From NCBI GenBank assembly GCA_028023455.1, contig JAQFVV010000056.1, positions 3,164,001 to 3,228,000 of the forward strand: 64,000 nt of DNA, in the 5' to 3' direction. Position numbers and translations under genes: made by a program. The stretch is from Epiperipatus broadwayi (lineage: Eukaryota; Onychophora; Udeonychophora; Euonychophora; Peripatidae). Below are positions 24,908 to 36,746 of the stretch, in pieces. The notes beneath the pieces are model-generated. The model made no database searches. It was not told where the DNA came from and saw nothing but the letters and a program-made list of their open reading frames with translations. How positions within the stretch are numbered: position 1 is the stretch's first letter; every line of letters starts with the position of its first letter.

Positions 24908-25865
24908 TAGGGAGAACAAAAGAGTAAGGGTTTCAGACTTTTCTTTTTGAAGGAGTCATTTGATTCTGATTTTGCTTGTGAAGGCGATTTATTAAGATTT
25001 TTCTTGCTGTTTTATTTCCAAGCTTTCTGGAAAGTGCATTCAGATTTCTCTTGGGAGAAATCCGTCAGATTTTGCTTCACATTTAGCTTGTGCTTTAAAA
25101 AAAGTGATATAGCTGTCATTTTCAAACAATGGAGAAGTTGGAACCTGCTCCAGTTAAAACCAACCGTATTTTGAGGAAAATGGATATGCTTGGCTAGGCA
25201 AATCATAGCTTTGCCTATCGCCGAGGTTCCTAAATACCATCCAAAATGCCTTAACATCCAATCAATAACCATATGAACTCTATGCTGTCTGGAGAACTTT
25301 TCATGGAAGCATACTTCATCTTTTATTGTCCGGACAAACACCTATCGCGGTCGGATCAAACGGACGCGAGGGAACATCAGAAACAGGACGTATCGTATCT
25401 CCTAAATTAAACTATCTCGTATGCTACTTTTGATTCATATTGTTTTATTGTTGTATTGAAATATATGTCTTGCTATGTAAACATTTTATGAATTAACCTT
25501 AAATATATTTTGGGATCATCTAGCTATATGTAACCTTTTTACCTTCGCTATTCTTCCTTACTAACCATTGTAAATATTTAGTATTTCGTTGCGGTTAAAT
25601 TTAATAATTAATTTTTTTGTCATTTGAAATCACTTTCCAATTTTATTTATGTTGTTAATTAAATCCAAGTCAGTTTCTTTTGTGTGCCAACTTGATCTTT
25701 TTGATAACACCTCCTTTTTGTCCGCCATTAGCTAGTCACGTATATTTGATTTAGCTATATACGTTCTAAGTTAATTTTAAACCCGGTTTTTAGCGCAAAG
25801 CCATAAGAAATGCTTTGCGAAAGGTTTTTATGATCTATCGTACTTTATCGAGAAGATCGAGTTGG

Positions 25866-27244
25866 TCTATGTCTGCAATTGTTGTTTCCGTGTCATAGTT
25901 GTGACCAGCGTTACTTGCCTGAAATAATAGGAGTATGCGGTTTGCAATATGACATCTTTCTAATAAAGTCATGTACATAATAATAAAAGAAATATTTGTA
26001 TAGGTATATCTGTTTGTATATTTATATGTAGTCATATATATGCTTATTTGGTGTGTACATATTCATATATATGGGTGTATATGGTATACACTTCGTTATA
26101 GTTTGGTAAAACCCATTTTTATATAAATGTTTTTTTAAACAGTTTTTGATCTCAATGCGTGATTCTGTAAAATTGCTTGATAATTGTTCATCTATTTCGG
26201 GTTGTGACCAAAATGGTAGTTGGTTTCGATCCCAGGTTCATAATTCGGAGTGGCAGTTATCATGGGATTTTACTTCTATTTTTAATTTTTTTGTATATAT
26301 TTTATTTTGTTAATCGTACTTTAGGCTGTTTAAATTTTTTTTGTGTGTCATGACCAAAATGGTAACTGGTTTCGATCCCAGGTCAGACAAATTACCGTAC
26401 TTAGTTGTTATACGTCTTAGATTTAAATAATATTGTGTCATTTAAAATAGCATTTACTTATTCATCCAGAGATTTTTTTTCGTTCAGCAGAATCAAATTA
26501 AATTTTTTTTAAAAAGTGAACTGAAACGCAAAGTAAAATTTTAATTGCATTGAAACTTTATAAACCCTTATAAATGTGTGCTTGGATCATTATCCATTAA
26601 TATGTATATTTGATATGGCCATTGTCTTGTCGACTGGCGCCCTTCTCAAATAAATTTGTCGGCAAGTGCAATTTCTCATATCGGATATCAAATAAACCAA
26701 ACTATAGTAGATGATCAAAATAACAATGTATGCTTAGTGAGCCAAAATAATTTTTAAACATGACTGATGTATATTTTGCTCACATATTTCTTTATATATA
26801 TATACTTGTATTAATGTAAATGCATTTTTTAGTTGTTTCAGGTGTCAGAGAAAGCCAGGTCAAGCTGTAAGTGGATTATTTCAGTTATATTAACATAGCA
26901 ATGATATTTTAATGAAATATAAATAAAGTAAACTGAGGAGAATAATATGTGGTATAGTTATTAAAGACAGACACGGCAGGATTTTTTATATTTTCATGTA
27001 TAAACAGATACATATAGGCATAGGGTTAAAATAGGACCTCGTGAGGTAGGCAAAGTTAGTTTTTGAAAACATAAATAAAGAATTTAGAATATTTGACTTA
27101 TTTTTTTTAAAGAACAAAAAAATTTTTTTCTTCACATACAGGATATAGCTCCTAGATATACATAATACAATATACTTATATAGATTGTATTAAAATACGT
27201 TTAGAAATAAATTGTGACTTTCTGTAGCAAAATAGCAAAAAAAA
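25866..27244 (+). other. E1 leader with PBS-like motif and a duplicated 33-bp block
   Basis: 1.38 kb between the end of the LTR repeat and the gag ATG. It contains two copies of a 33-base block (26205-26237, 26351-26383; 31 of 33 identical) including GGTTTCGATCCCAGGT, which looks like a tRNA T-arm. A TGGCGCCC motif lies at 26635-26642, like the start of a primer-binding site for tRNA-Lys. A primer site should abut the left LTR; here it lies 770 bases away. Confidence 0.6.
26635..26642 (+). promoter_or_regulatory. Candidate primer-binding site core (E1)
   Basis: TGGCGCCC is the first eight bases of the classical tRNA-Lys primer-binding site (TGGCGCCCAACGTGGGGC), but the following bases do not match and the position is unusual. 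Treat as a candidate. Confidence 0.35.
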
Positions 27245-28993
27245 ATGGACCAACAGACGGACGCACATTATGACAGCGAGGAGGAGGTAGTACTCAATAT
27301 TCCCAAGAGGCCAACAGGTACTCATAATGAAGAGTATAACTTTGATGCTTTCATCAAAGAAAGGAGACATGAAAATGAAATGATGAGGAACATGTTCCAG
27401 CAATTCATGAATATGACATCTCAACGACTGAACCGTTTGGAGGAAAACATGGTTCTCCAGCAACAACATACCAGAACAAAAGTATGGCCAGATGAGGATA
27501 CTCAGTTAAAATGGCAACAGAAACAAGATGATACACAACCTAAATCATTGATCGATAATGAAGTAGAGAAGGAGATGTATGCCTGGGACACGTCAGTCAA
27601 GCATCAAATACAGGAAGGAGAAGACAATGGACAGATGGATGTGGATAAAAAGGAAATGAACACTCATCAACAGATCAATCCAATCAAGGCGCAACAAGGT
27701 AACCAAATCCTTACGCCTATAATAATTAATCCGGTAACGTCTCCGGTGGCTAAATTCATACATATACAAGGTTTTAGAGGGGAACCGGGTGGAAACCCTA
27801 GACACCACCTTGATAGTTTAAAGATGTTTTTCAAATTCCAGAATATGACTGAAGAAGAAAAAGTGGCGATCTCCAGTCATCATTTGAAAGAATCTGCTAG
27901 AGACTGGTGGAACACTCTGTCTGATCAACCAGTAACATTTAGGGAATATGAGCAAGCAGTGATGTCTATGTATTGGAGTGCAGAGCGACAGGAAGGTTTA
28001 ATGTATTCCATCATGCATGAAAGATACCCAGCTAACCATCAAGAGACTTATGCTCAGTTTTTTGTTAGACAGGTAAATAGAATAAAAACGCTAAATGCAT
28101 TCAATTATCCAGAAATGCAGATAGTAAGGATGATTAGGCACAACATGCCACTCTGGATAAGGAAAATATTAATAAGCAGTCAAGTGCAAGATATTGAAGG
28201 TACAACTCGTATACTAACGGCTATCGAATATGAATATCTTGATGAAGACAGAAATGAAAAGGAGGTAAAATTTCAAAATAAATCTATTGCCAAACAAAAG
28301 AGTACAAACCTGTCAAGAGTAAAAAATAGAGAAGCTGGGCCATCCCATACAGCAATTGTACAACAAAAGGATAACGAAGACATAGGCACAAATTCAAACC
28401 CAGTCATTCAAGTAACCATAAACGACAATGAAATACAAGCATTAGTTGACTCTGGCAGTCAAGTATCTATCATATCAAAAAAACTAGCCACAGAATATGA
28501 AAGCAACCCAAAATACTTAAAGTTTCCCATGCGCCCTATCCAGTTAACTCTGGCAAATGGAAGAAAAATGAATAGTGAACGAGACCAAATGTGGTTGGAG
28601 ATGAAAATTAGTGGTAAATGTTTTAATCAGGCCTTCTTAGTAATGGAGGGTTTGTTGTATGACTTAGTATTAGGTTCAGATTTCCTTCAGCAGTATCAAG
28701 GGATCATACATTACCCAATGAGGAAATGTATGTTAGAAGGCATACAAGTCCCATTTACAATAGTGGCTCAAGATAATCACCCCATTGGCAGTTGTGTTAT
28801 ACAAGTGATCGATGAGGAAATGATAAAACAAAAAGTGGGCATATCAATGATTAGGAATAACGAGCATAGTCAGCAGTTGCAACAAATTTTACAAAGATAT
28901 GCAGCGGTATTTTCTGGCGTACCAGGAAAAATTAGAGGGTACACTCACCGAATTAGGCTTAGAGAGGAATCGTACCACCAAACAAAAACATAA
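27245..28993 (+). CDS. E1 Gag-protease polyprotein
   Basis: 582 codons; the ATG at 27245 follows a run of A (a favourable start context). Residues 1-170 are acidic, polar and charged. Residues 175-340 form a retrotransposon Gag capsid-like domain (F-GEPGGNPRHHLDSL, then RDWWNTL with WW at 221-222). No CCHC zinc knuckle is visible, which is unusual for many Gypsy Gags. The aspartic protease has LVDSGSQVS with catalytic D402-S-G and the second motif DLVLGSDFL at 473-481. The protein packages element RNA and processes the polyprotein. The frame ends at TAA 28991-28993. The same frame continues straight into RT, so the stop is either a nonsense mutation (possibly sequencing error) or a readthrough site. 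Confidence 0.85.
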   Translation: MDQQTDAHYDSEEEVVLNIPKRPTGTHNEEYNFDAFIKERRHENEMMRNMFQQFMNMTSQRLNRLEENMVLQQQHTRTKVWPDEDTQLKWQQKQDDTQPKSLIDNEVEKEMYAWDTSVKHQIQEGEDNGQMDVDKKEMNTHQQINPIKAQQGNQILTPIIINPVTSPVAKFIHIQGFRGEPGGNPRHHLDSLKMFFKFQNMTEEEKVAISSHHLKESARDWWNTLSDQPVTFREYEQAVMSMYWSAERQEGLMYSIMHERYPANHQETYAQFFVRQVNRIKTLNAFNYPEMQIVRMIRHNMPLWIRKILISSQVQDIEGTTRILTAIEYEYLDEDRNEKEVKFQNKSIAKQKSTNLSRVKNREAGPSHTAIVQQKDNEDIGTNSNPVIQVTINDNEIQALVDSGSQVSIISKKLATEYESNPKYLKFPMRPIQLTLANGRKMNSERDQMWLEMKISGKCFNQAFLVMEGLLYDLVLGSDFLQQYQGIIHYPMRKCMLEGIQVPFTIVAQDNHPIGSCVIQVIDEEMIKQKVGISMIRNNEHSQQLQQILQRYAAVFSGVPGKIRGYTHRIRLREESYHQTKT

Positions 28994-31339
28994 GATATCC
29001 CGTTCCAAGACAAAGAGGAAGTGGATAAACAAATAAAGCAGATGCTGGAATGGGATATTATTGAACGGGCCCCTTCACCCTACAATAACCCATTGATTGT
29101 AATCAAGAAGAAAAACGGAAATGTGCGTTTGTGTTTAGATGCGCGTCGCCTAAATAATGTGACCATTCCGGAACGTGATGTGCCGCCACCAATGCATGAA
29201 ACGTTTGTGCAGCTCGCAGGGAAGACTGTATTCTCGACTATGGATATGACAGCAAGTTATTGGCAAATGCCGTTGGACCAACGCGATAGAAAGTATACGG
29301 CATTTCGTTACAAGGGCCAGACTCACGTGTTCAAGAGGGTTCCATTCGGTTTAATTAATAGTGGAGCAGGCCTCATGAGATGTTTGAAGAATGTTTTATC
29401 TCCTCAAATACAGGAACACATGGTGTGTTACGTGGACGATATCGTGATCGCCTCAAAGGACATCGATGAGCATTTGCGTCATTTGGAAAGCTTCTTTCGT
29501 GAATGCATACGTGAAAATATAACCATCAACATGGAAAAGAGTTTTTTTGCAGTGGAAGAAATTGAATTTTTGGGCCATGTTGTAAATAGTCAAGGTGTCA
29601 AACCCCATCCTGCAAAAATAGAAGCTATAAAGAATTTTCCAACTCCCACCAACCAGAAGCAGGTTCGAGCATTTCTGGGATTGTGTAATTTCTATCACCG
29701 CTTCTATCCTAGATTTGCTTATGACACCACACAGCTAATTGAATTAATAAAGAAGACTAGTAAAAAATGGGAATGGAAAGAGAGGCATGAGCAAGAAATG
29801 TCTAAAGTAAAAGATAAGTTCTTGGAAACAGTAATGTTATACCATCCGGATTTTTCTCGCCCCTTTTACCTTCAAACAGATAGCAGTAGGCAAGGCTTGG
29901 GTGCTGTGTTGTTTCAAATTGGTGATAAAAATGAGCATCAAGTGTTATACTTTATTAGTCGGACCTTGAGAGGGGCAGAAAAGCATTATACAACAACTGA
30001 GCAGGAGACATTAGCAATAGTGTGGGCGTGCCAGAAACTGAAACAGTTTTTGTTGGGATCAGAAGTGGTAATCATAACTGACCACAAATGTTTGGAATTT
30101 TTGAGCAAGAGCTTTTTAAACAATGACAGATTGATAAGGTGGAGCCTGATTCTTCAACAGTTTCGGTATAGTGTCATTTATTGCCCTGGATCACAGAATA
30201 TTGTGGCTGATATTTTAAGCCGCCACCCTATGCCCATGGCTGCTCAGAATCCAGATTTAGGAACCCAGGCAATGAAGATAATGACAACCACAGCAGAAAA
30301 AACAGTGGAATCTCACCTCCAGAATTTAGCGTATTGGCAGTCCCAGGATGCTCAATATAAGAAAATAATTAACATTATTACATCTAAGATGGCAGCCAGT
30401 AGGCACTATAATCAATACAAAATCACAGATGGGATCCTTCAGATTAATACCAAAAGCCCTCACAATCCATGGAAAGTCATAATACCTCACAAATTGAGAC
30501 ACCAAATTATTACCCACATCCATCAGTCGGTGGGACATTATGGTCCTCGGAAGGTAGAAGAAGCAATAAAACGTCAATTTTATTGGCCAGGGATGTACTC
30601 ACAGATCCTACGTGTGTTGAAAACCTGTGAGATTTGTGCTCGGAGCAAGGCACCAAATCGATCGTATGCAGGAGAGCCACAACCGATCCTCGCATCTAAA
30701 CCAAATGAGCTGCTAGCTGTAGATCATTATGGCCCATTACCGATGTTTCGACGATTCCAATATCTATTTGTCACGTATGATGTGTTTTCAAAGTACGTGA
30801 AAGCATACCCAGTAAGGACAGCAAACGCTAGAGGAGCAATAAAGGCACTTCGGGAAAAACAGTTGCCAGAAGTTGGAAAACCCCAGATAGTGATATCTGA
30901 TCATGGCACAGCATTTACCTCCAAAGAATGGAAGACATGGATGGCTAAACAAGGAATTCATCATAGGCTAACTTCCATTAGAAATCCACAGGCTAACCCT
31001 TGTGAAAGAGTCATGCGAGAAATAGGGCGACTCTTTAGGACATATATACCAACCAACCATCGGGACTGGGATCGGAAGACCGAAAAGGTGGTACAGTATA
31101 TTAACAACACAATGAATGAGTCGACAGGATTTACTCCAACTCGCCTGCATTATGGGAAAGAATGTCCTCAGTTATTTAAAACCAAAATGCCGATGGAAGA
31201 GGAGAAGATAGATAAACTACAAGATCAAAAGATAGCATATGAACGATTAAAACGGGCTGCGCTGCACCGGAAAAATAAAAAAACGAAACCAGCAATATCA
31301 ATTCAGGCAAGGGGAGCAAGTATGGCTGAGAGACCCTAG
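28994..31339 (+). CDS. E1 reverse transcriptase-RNase H-integrase
   Basis: In frame with gag after one stop; the first ATG is at 29021 and residue numbers count from it. RT: I-KKKNGNVRLCLDARRLN, FSTMDMTASYWQMPLD (motif A) and YVDD at 137-140. RNase H: LQTDSSRQGLG (D287) and later TDHKCLEFL. Integrase: HHCC zinc finger (H501, H506, C536, C539) and a D568, D627, E662 triad with the classical 35-residue D-E spacing. All catalytic residues are intact. It copies the RNA into DNA and inserts it. The frame ends early at 31337-31339, while the integrase C-terminus continues in another frame. Confidence 0.9.
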   Translation, partial: DIPFQDKEEVDKQIKQMLEWDIIERAPSPYNNPLIVIKKKNGNVRLCLDARRLNNVTIPERDVPPPMHETFVQLAGKTVFSTMDMTASYWQMPLDQRDRKYTAFRYKGQTHVFKRVPFGLINSGAGLMRCLKNVLSPQIQEHMVCYVDDIVIASKDIDEHLRHLESFFRECIRENITINMEKSFFAVEEIEFLGHVVNSQGVKPHPAKIEAIKNFPTPTNQKQVRAFLGLCNFYHRFYPRFAYDTTQLIELIKKTSKKWEWKERHEQEMSKVKDKFLETVMLYHPDFSRPFYLQTDSSRQGLGAVLFQIGDKNEHQVLYFISRTLRGAEKHYTTTEQETLAIVWACQKLKQFLLGSEVVIITDHKCLEFLSKSFLNNDRLIRWSLILQQFRYSVIYCPGSQNIVADILSRHPMPMAAQNPDLGTQAMKIMTTTAEKTVESHLQNLAYWQSQDAQYKKIINIITSKMAASRHYNQYKITDGILQINTKSPHNPWKVIIPHKLRHQIITHIHQSVGHYGPRKVEEAIKRQFYWPGMYSQILRVLKTCEICARSKAPNRSYAGEPQPILASKPNELLAVDHYGPLPMFRRFQYLFVTYDVFSKYVKAYPVRTANARGAIKALREKQLPEVGKPQIVISDHGTAFTSKEWKTWMAKQGIHHRLTSIRNPQANPCERVMREIGRLFRTYIPTNHRDWDRKTEKVVQYINNTMNESTGFTPTRLHYGKECPQLFKTKMPMEEEKIDKLQDQKIAYERLKRAALHRKNKKTKPAISIQARGASMAERP

Positions 31340-31526
31340 GCCAAGTAATACATTGCGGAAAGAATTCAAAAAGTTTTTCCCAATATATCAAGGACCATAC
31401 ACATTGAAAAAGGAATGCGGGAGAAATGCGTTCCTTTTGGAAGATAATAACGGCATAAAAGGAGTATACAATGCCAGAAACTTAAAACCTTGCATACCAC
31501 CGGACCCCGGAAAATATGTAAGTTAA
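31320..31526 (+). pseudogene. E1 integrase C-terminal (GPY/F-like) tail, shifted frame
   Basis: In the frame starting at 31320 the sequence reads VWLRDPRPSN, FFPIYQGPYTLKK and then NARNLKPCIPP before TAA 31524-31526. The YQGPY segment matches the GPY/F-type end of Gypsy integrases. It follows the main frame with a +1 change somewhere in 31264-31315, near an A-rich run and a GGGG run. A one-base error or mutation is the likely cause. Confidence 0.75.
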
Positions 31527-31770
31527 AAAAATAGATACATACCATGTCAGACTAAAACAACACGGACTTGATTTAAAATATAGGAGAATGAATGATGGAT
31601 AAACCGTTTTATAGTGACATATAGAAAGATTATTAGTAGTAGCAAATTAAACATTACAGTGAATAAAGAGTAGGCTTGAACTCACCTGGTACAAATTCTT
31701 ACCTCTGACCTGAAGCAACAGCATTTTTTTTTTAAAACATTTTTTTTTTTGCTCACTAACTATTGGGAAA
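31527..31770 (+). other. E1 3' untranslated segment
   Basis: Noncoding. Ends ATTGGGAAA directly before the right LTR; this is a weak polypurine tract at best. Confidence 0.5.
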
Positions 31771-33341
31771 TGAAGCAATGGATCTGAAGTCCAATCCATG
31801 CTTCACATCTTCCTATAAACTTAATTAATATTGTAGACCTAAATTAAGTTTATAGTTCAATATCAGCAGGGTTTTGCATTAGAGTTAAAAATAGTTATGC
31901 TTATTAAATGTGTATTACAGTTAAATATTTTATTTTAAATAAATTTCATTCTATTGATCAAAATTGCTTAACCTATTAGTCAAACATATATATACATCTA
32001 GCGTATATATATGAGGTAATGCAAAATTCTGCTGAGATAAAATGCTTATTCTATTGTAAAATAATAATATATTGTTGTTCAAATTTTATTAAAATATTTA
32101 GTATGGTTTGATTTTGAGATAAGCCCACCAACATTTCTGAAAGAATGTATATTTTAATTAGTGAGTCGTTCAAGTCTAATTAAAGATGGCATTTTCTTTC
32201 TTGCTTTTTAATTAATAGAATTCCAACTTTAAAGTAAGAAAGTTAGAGTAAAAAAATTGAAGTTATTTTTAGAACGTGTTGTTTTAAAACAAAGCAGCAA
32301 GGGGGGGCTTATCAAGATCTCAGATCATACAAACAATGGAAGGTAGCTGTCAGAGAAAGTATAAATAGTAGGGAGAACAAAAGAGATAATTATTCAGACT
32401 TTTCTTTTTGAAGGAGTCATTTGATTCTGATTTTGCTTGTGAAGGCGATTTATTAAGATTTTTCTTGCTGTTTTATTTCCAAGCTTTCTGGAAAGTGCAT
32501 TCAGATTTCTCTTGGGAGAAATCCGTCAGATTTTGCTTCACATTTAGCTTGTGCTTCAAAAAAAGTTATACAGCTGTCATTTTCAAACAATGGAGAAGTT
32601 GGAACCTGCTCCAGTTAAAACCAACCGTATTTTGAGGAAAATGGATATGCTTGGCTAGGCAAATCATAGCTTTGCCTATCGCCGAGGTTCCTAAATACCA
32701 TCCAAAAATGCCTTAACATCCAATCAATAACCATATGAACTCTATGCCGTGTCTGGAGAACTTTTCATGGAAGCCATACTTCATATTTTCATTGTCCGGA
32801 CAAATACCTATCGTCGGTCGGATCAAGCCACGGACGCCGTAGGGAACATCACGGAAAAAGGACGGTATCGTATCTCCTAAATTAAACTATCTCGTATGCT
32901 ACTTTTGATTCATATTGTTTTATTGTTGTATTGAAATATATGTCTTTGCTATGTAAACATTTTATGAATTAACCTTAAATATATTTTGGGATCATCTAGC
33001 TATATGTAACCTTTTTACCTTCGCTATTCTTCCTTACTAACCATTGTAAATATTTAGTATTTCGTTGCGGTTAAATTTAATAGTTAATTTTTTTGTCATT
33101 TGAAATCACTTTCCAATTTTATTTATGTTGTTAATTAAATCCAAGTCAGTTTCTTTTGTGTGCCAACTTGATCTTTTTGATAACACCTCTTTTTTGTCCG
33201 CCATTAGCTAGTCACGTATATTTGATTTAGCTATATACGTTCTAAGTCAATTTTAAACCCGGTTTTTAGCGCAAAGCCATAAGAAATGCTTTGCGAAAGG
33301 TTTTTATTATCTATCGTACTTTATCGAGAAGATCGAGTTGG
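31771..33341 (+). repeat. E1 right LTR
   Basis: 1571 bases matching the left LTR. It lacks the adapter-like 18-mer and has a flipped hairpin core at 31995-32003. The homology ends at GATCGAGTTGG in both copies. The end is not the usual CA. Confidence 0.85.
32360..32368 (+). promoter_or_regulatory. TATA box of E1 right LTR
   Basis: TATAAATAG in the same context as the left LTR. Confidence 0.55.
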
Positions 33342-34572
33342 AATTTTTTTAATAAAATTGGGAAGAAAAGAATTTGACCGCAAACCTATTAACCTGTTTT
33401 CTTTTTATTGTCTAATTAGTTTGTTGCCATAATTGAGGGGAATAGCGGAGGCCCATTAAAGCCTTATTCATATTTTAAAGCCAGTAATTAAACATTATTT
33501 AATTATCAAAAACTTGAGTTTCTTAGTTATATTAAATGCTTTATTTTTACTTTTCAATGATCCAGGCACGCAAAACGCAAACACCAACACATATTTTTAT
33601 GTACTTTACACATTTAGCTTTTAGCTCTTTAGGATTTCCCGTCCATGTCTCTACCGCTGTTGCTAAGCTTTGTGGCCGGTTGAAAAATAATTTATGCATG
33701 GCTCAGATGGTGTTGTTTGTTTGTGATCAGGCCTCGAGAACAGGCGAATGGGCAGAGGTCATAAGTATTCTTGATTTATATCTCGCGTATGGTTGGCTTT
33801 GAGGTACTTTCGCCTAGTATTCGAACTGGGTTAAATCTACACACATCATCTGACTGTCACATAAGATTATATGTTTTTGAAGGGAACATTTTAAAAAAAG
33901 TAAGTTTTAGTAAAACAATCAAAAAAAATTAAGTGTTCATTTTTAATTTTTTTCTTTCCATTTTAATTAATTGTAAATGATTTTTAGTGAATTTTTCATG
34001 AAATTCAATGCAAATATATTTTAAAAATATATACCATCATTATTTATTATGCATCACTGAAAACTCATTGAACGAAATCAATATAGTGTAAAAATCAGCA
34101 CACCAACACTTTTAGACAAGACAACTGGATTGAAAACCATAAAATATTACATTGTCATTGATATCTAACATGTGAACCAAATTTGAAGTTAATTCATTTG
34201 ATAGAAATATGTTAAAAATTGGCTATAAGATTTGCTTCAAATAAACAAATGAGCAAATAAATAGAATTTTTAAGTTAAATAATAAACCTTTAAAATATTA
34301 CTTATTAAAGTATAAAACTATAGAAAGACTTTAAATTTAGAAGTATAATTATGCTTTTTTATTTTCCTATATATTTTTTTTTTCAAAAGTAATAAATACA
34401 GCTGGAATGCAAATAAAAAAAGTTATACTTTACAAATTATACCTTAAATACAATTTCTATCAAAATCAATAGTTGCACAAGACACATAGTTTTATATTAC
34501 TTTATTGTCATTGGACACAAATTAACAACCATGTATTTTAAAGCATCAAATGACAAAATAGAGCATGTTACA

Positions 34573-34575
<3 letters not shown>
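33342..34575. other. No gene recognised
   Basis: An 88-codon frame at 33536-33802 lies in a slightly less AT-rich patch but shows no family signature. The rest is AT-rich. Confidence 0.45.

Positions 34576-34612
<37 letters not shown>
34576..34612. repeat. (AT)n microsatellite
   Basis: Pure AT dinucleotide run. Confidence 0.9.
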
Positions 34613-34614
<2 letters not shown>

Positions 34615-34924
34615 AACCTATAAAATGAGATAATGATAACAACATAGCTAACAACAAAAAGCAATTTACTGGAACACTCAAACTAATCAAAAGCCAACAT
34701 GTTGGACATGCCAAATTGAATTTAAATAACAGAGGGACCACACTGGCCATCCAAATCTGTAACCTAAAATAAATGAAGAAGAAGCAATCTCTCATGAAAG
34801 TTACTAAAAAGTAAAGCGGATATCGCTATTTGCCAAATAATAACAATATTGGCTAAATAATAATATGAGCTAAACTTGGGATTCAAATGCTACATGCACA
34901 ATAATAAGAACAGCAATAAGAGTA

Positions 34925-35161
<237 letters not shown>

Positions 35162-36746
35162 CACCATTATTAAGATAAAGGCAATATATTAGCAAAGTAA
35201 AAGGAAGAGACTTCTTATACTCTTTAAAATGTAATGGCTTTTAATATTTAAAGCATATGTCATTAAAGGGTTAGATTGCTTAAACTTCTCTACTCACCTT
35301 ATCTTCCAAATACAATACATCATAAAACCATAATGATTATTTTATTGCCATGATCAGATTCAACATTAAATTTCGTTAACTAAATAGAAGCATGTTTTTT
35401 TTTTTTTTTATCATTTGTTCTTAAGTGAAATAATTTTCTCTAATAATCTTATATGTAAAATGGATCTCAGAGTTCATATGATTAATATTTTAATGATTAT
35501 AAATATTGTTTTTCTCTTTTGATTTGAAAAAAGTATATTAAATAAAAATGAGAACCCAGTAAATAAAGCAATGTGACATACTCTTATTCTTAATATAATG
35601 TCTCGCTAAATTAGTATAATAATACTTTTAAAATTTAAACTAAACATGAAAAACTCTTAATTTAAAATAAAAACAATATACTAGGATATCATTCAGGATA
35701 TAATGAACAGATAAGGGATTTTATGGCCATTCAAAATATCACACTAATAAATTTACTTTTGATACTTTGGAAAGTGAAACGAAGCAATTTTCTCATTTGA
35801 ATTTATAATAAATAAGCAAAGTATCTTCTAGATGAATGAAGTGATCTTTTAATCAGACAAAGTAATCTTTAAAATAAGCACAGTGATTTTTGAATAAATG
35901 AAATTGACTAAAGTGATCTTCTAATATTAAATAAATAATTATAATTATTTTCATAAATAAAATAATCTCTTTCTTGAATGTTCTCTTAACATATGAGGTG
36001 CAACTTCAGTTCTCATATCAAATTCTTAGTATTCATGTACCATCAGTGCATAAAAGTAAAAACAATTTATGATAAGTTTAAGATATTTAGATTTCTGAAG
36101 GTGTGCAGATGATGAGAAACAGTCAAGAAAGTAAATCAACAAATAAAAATAATATTTATCTTGATATTAAAACATTTTACAAACAGTCCTGCTATTTTAC
36201 AATGTTTTCAAGATGAAATCGTCAGATACACTATAAAATTTAATATGGAGGAAAATTGTAATTTACAGTTTAAAATGAATAAATAAAAATTAAATAGTTA
36301 ATGAAACCTTCTGCAATATTTATATTTGAATAAGTTCTAATTTTTACAAAACAATCATTCTATTGTAATGTCCCTAATGGATGTATTTAATACCCTACAA
36401 AATATAACTTACCATTCCATGTAGTGAGATCAATGCAGAAGAAGGTGTATATTTTTTTACTGAAGCCACATTTACTATTTTCGAATTTGAATATCAAATA
36501 TTTATTGAACTTACATCTTGAGGTGCTGGAAAAACACAGCTACAAGACTTACACATCAAAACAAAGAGCCAACACTGATATACTATGAGTGTGTCTGATA
36601 GTAAGGATGGCATTTCTCAATACCTATAAAGTATATCAATCACCAGGATAAAGTCATGGTAGTACACTTCCTATGGCTTTATACAAAAATATATCACAAA
36701 TAAATCCACATATTGGGCTAATAAGACAAAGCGAATAATAGAATAT
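35162..36746. other. No gene recognised
   Basis: AT-rich, poly(T) near 35395-35410. No motif found. Confidence 0.5.

Larger units (their letters stand above)
24296..25865 (+). repeat. E1 left LTR
   Basis: 1570 bases matching 31771-33341. It starts TGAAGCAATGG and forms a hairpin with CCATGCTTCA some 20 bases on; a second hairpin (CTATAAACTTAATT / AATTAAGTTTATAG) follows at about 24337-24380. It carries a TATA box, an adapter-like 18-mer at 24555-24572 and many single-base deletions relative to the right LTR between about 25270 and 25460. A 75-codon frame at 24947-25174 is duplicated in the right LTR; it is not supported as a gene. Confidence 0.85.
24296..33341 (+). mobile_element. Ty3/Gypsy LTR retrotransposon E1
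   Basis: Complete architecture in about 9.05 kb: left LTR, long leader, gag-protease, RT-RNase H-integrase, right LTR. The order protease-RT-RNase H-integrase defines Ty3/Gypsy; no envelope frame is present. The LTRs are nearly identical apart from short indels, so the insertion is young or the repeats were homogenised. No target-site duplication was found: ATAAG precedes the left LTR while AATTT follows the right one. The ends may therefore be mis-set, or one side has been rearranged. Confidence 0.9.

Noticed and set aside
24947-25174. 75-codon frame duplicated at 32408-32635
   Set aside because: Repeated because it lies in the E1 LTRs; there is no codon signature, and differences are not biased to silent sites.
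27245-31526. E1 as an endogenous retrovirus with envelope
   Set aside because: No envelope-like frame follows integrase; only 245 noncoding bases precede the right LTR.
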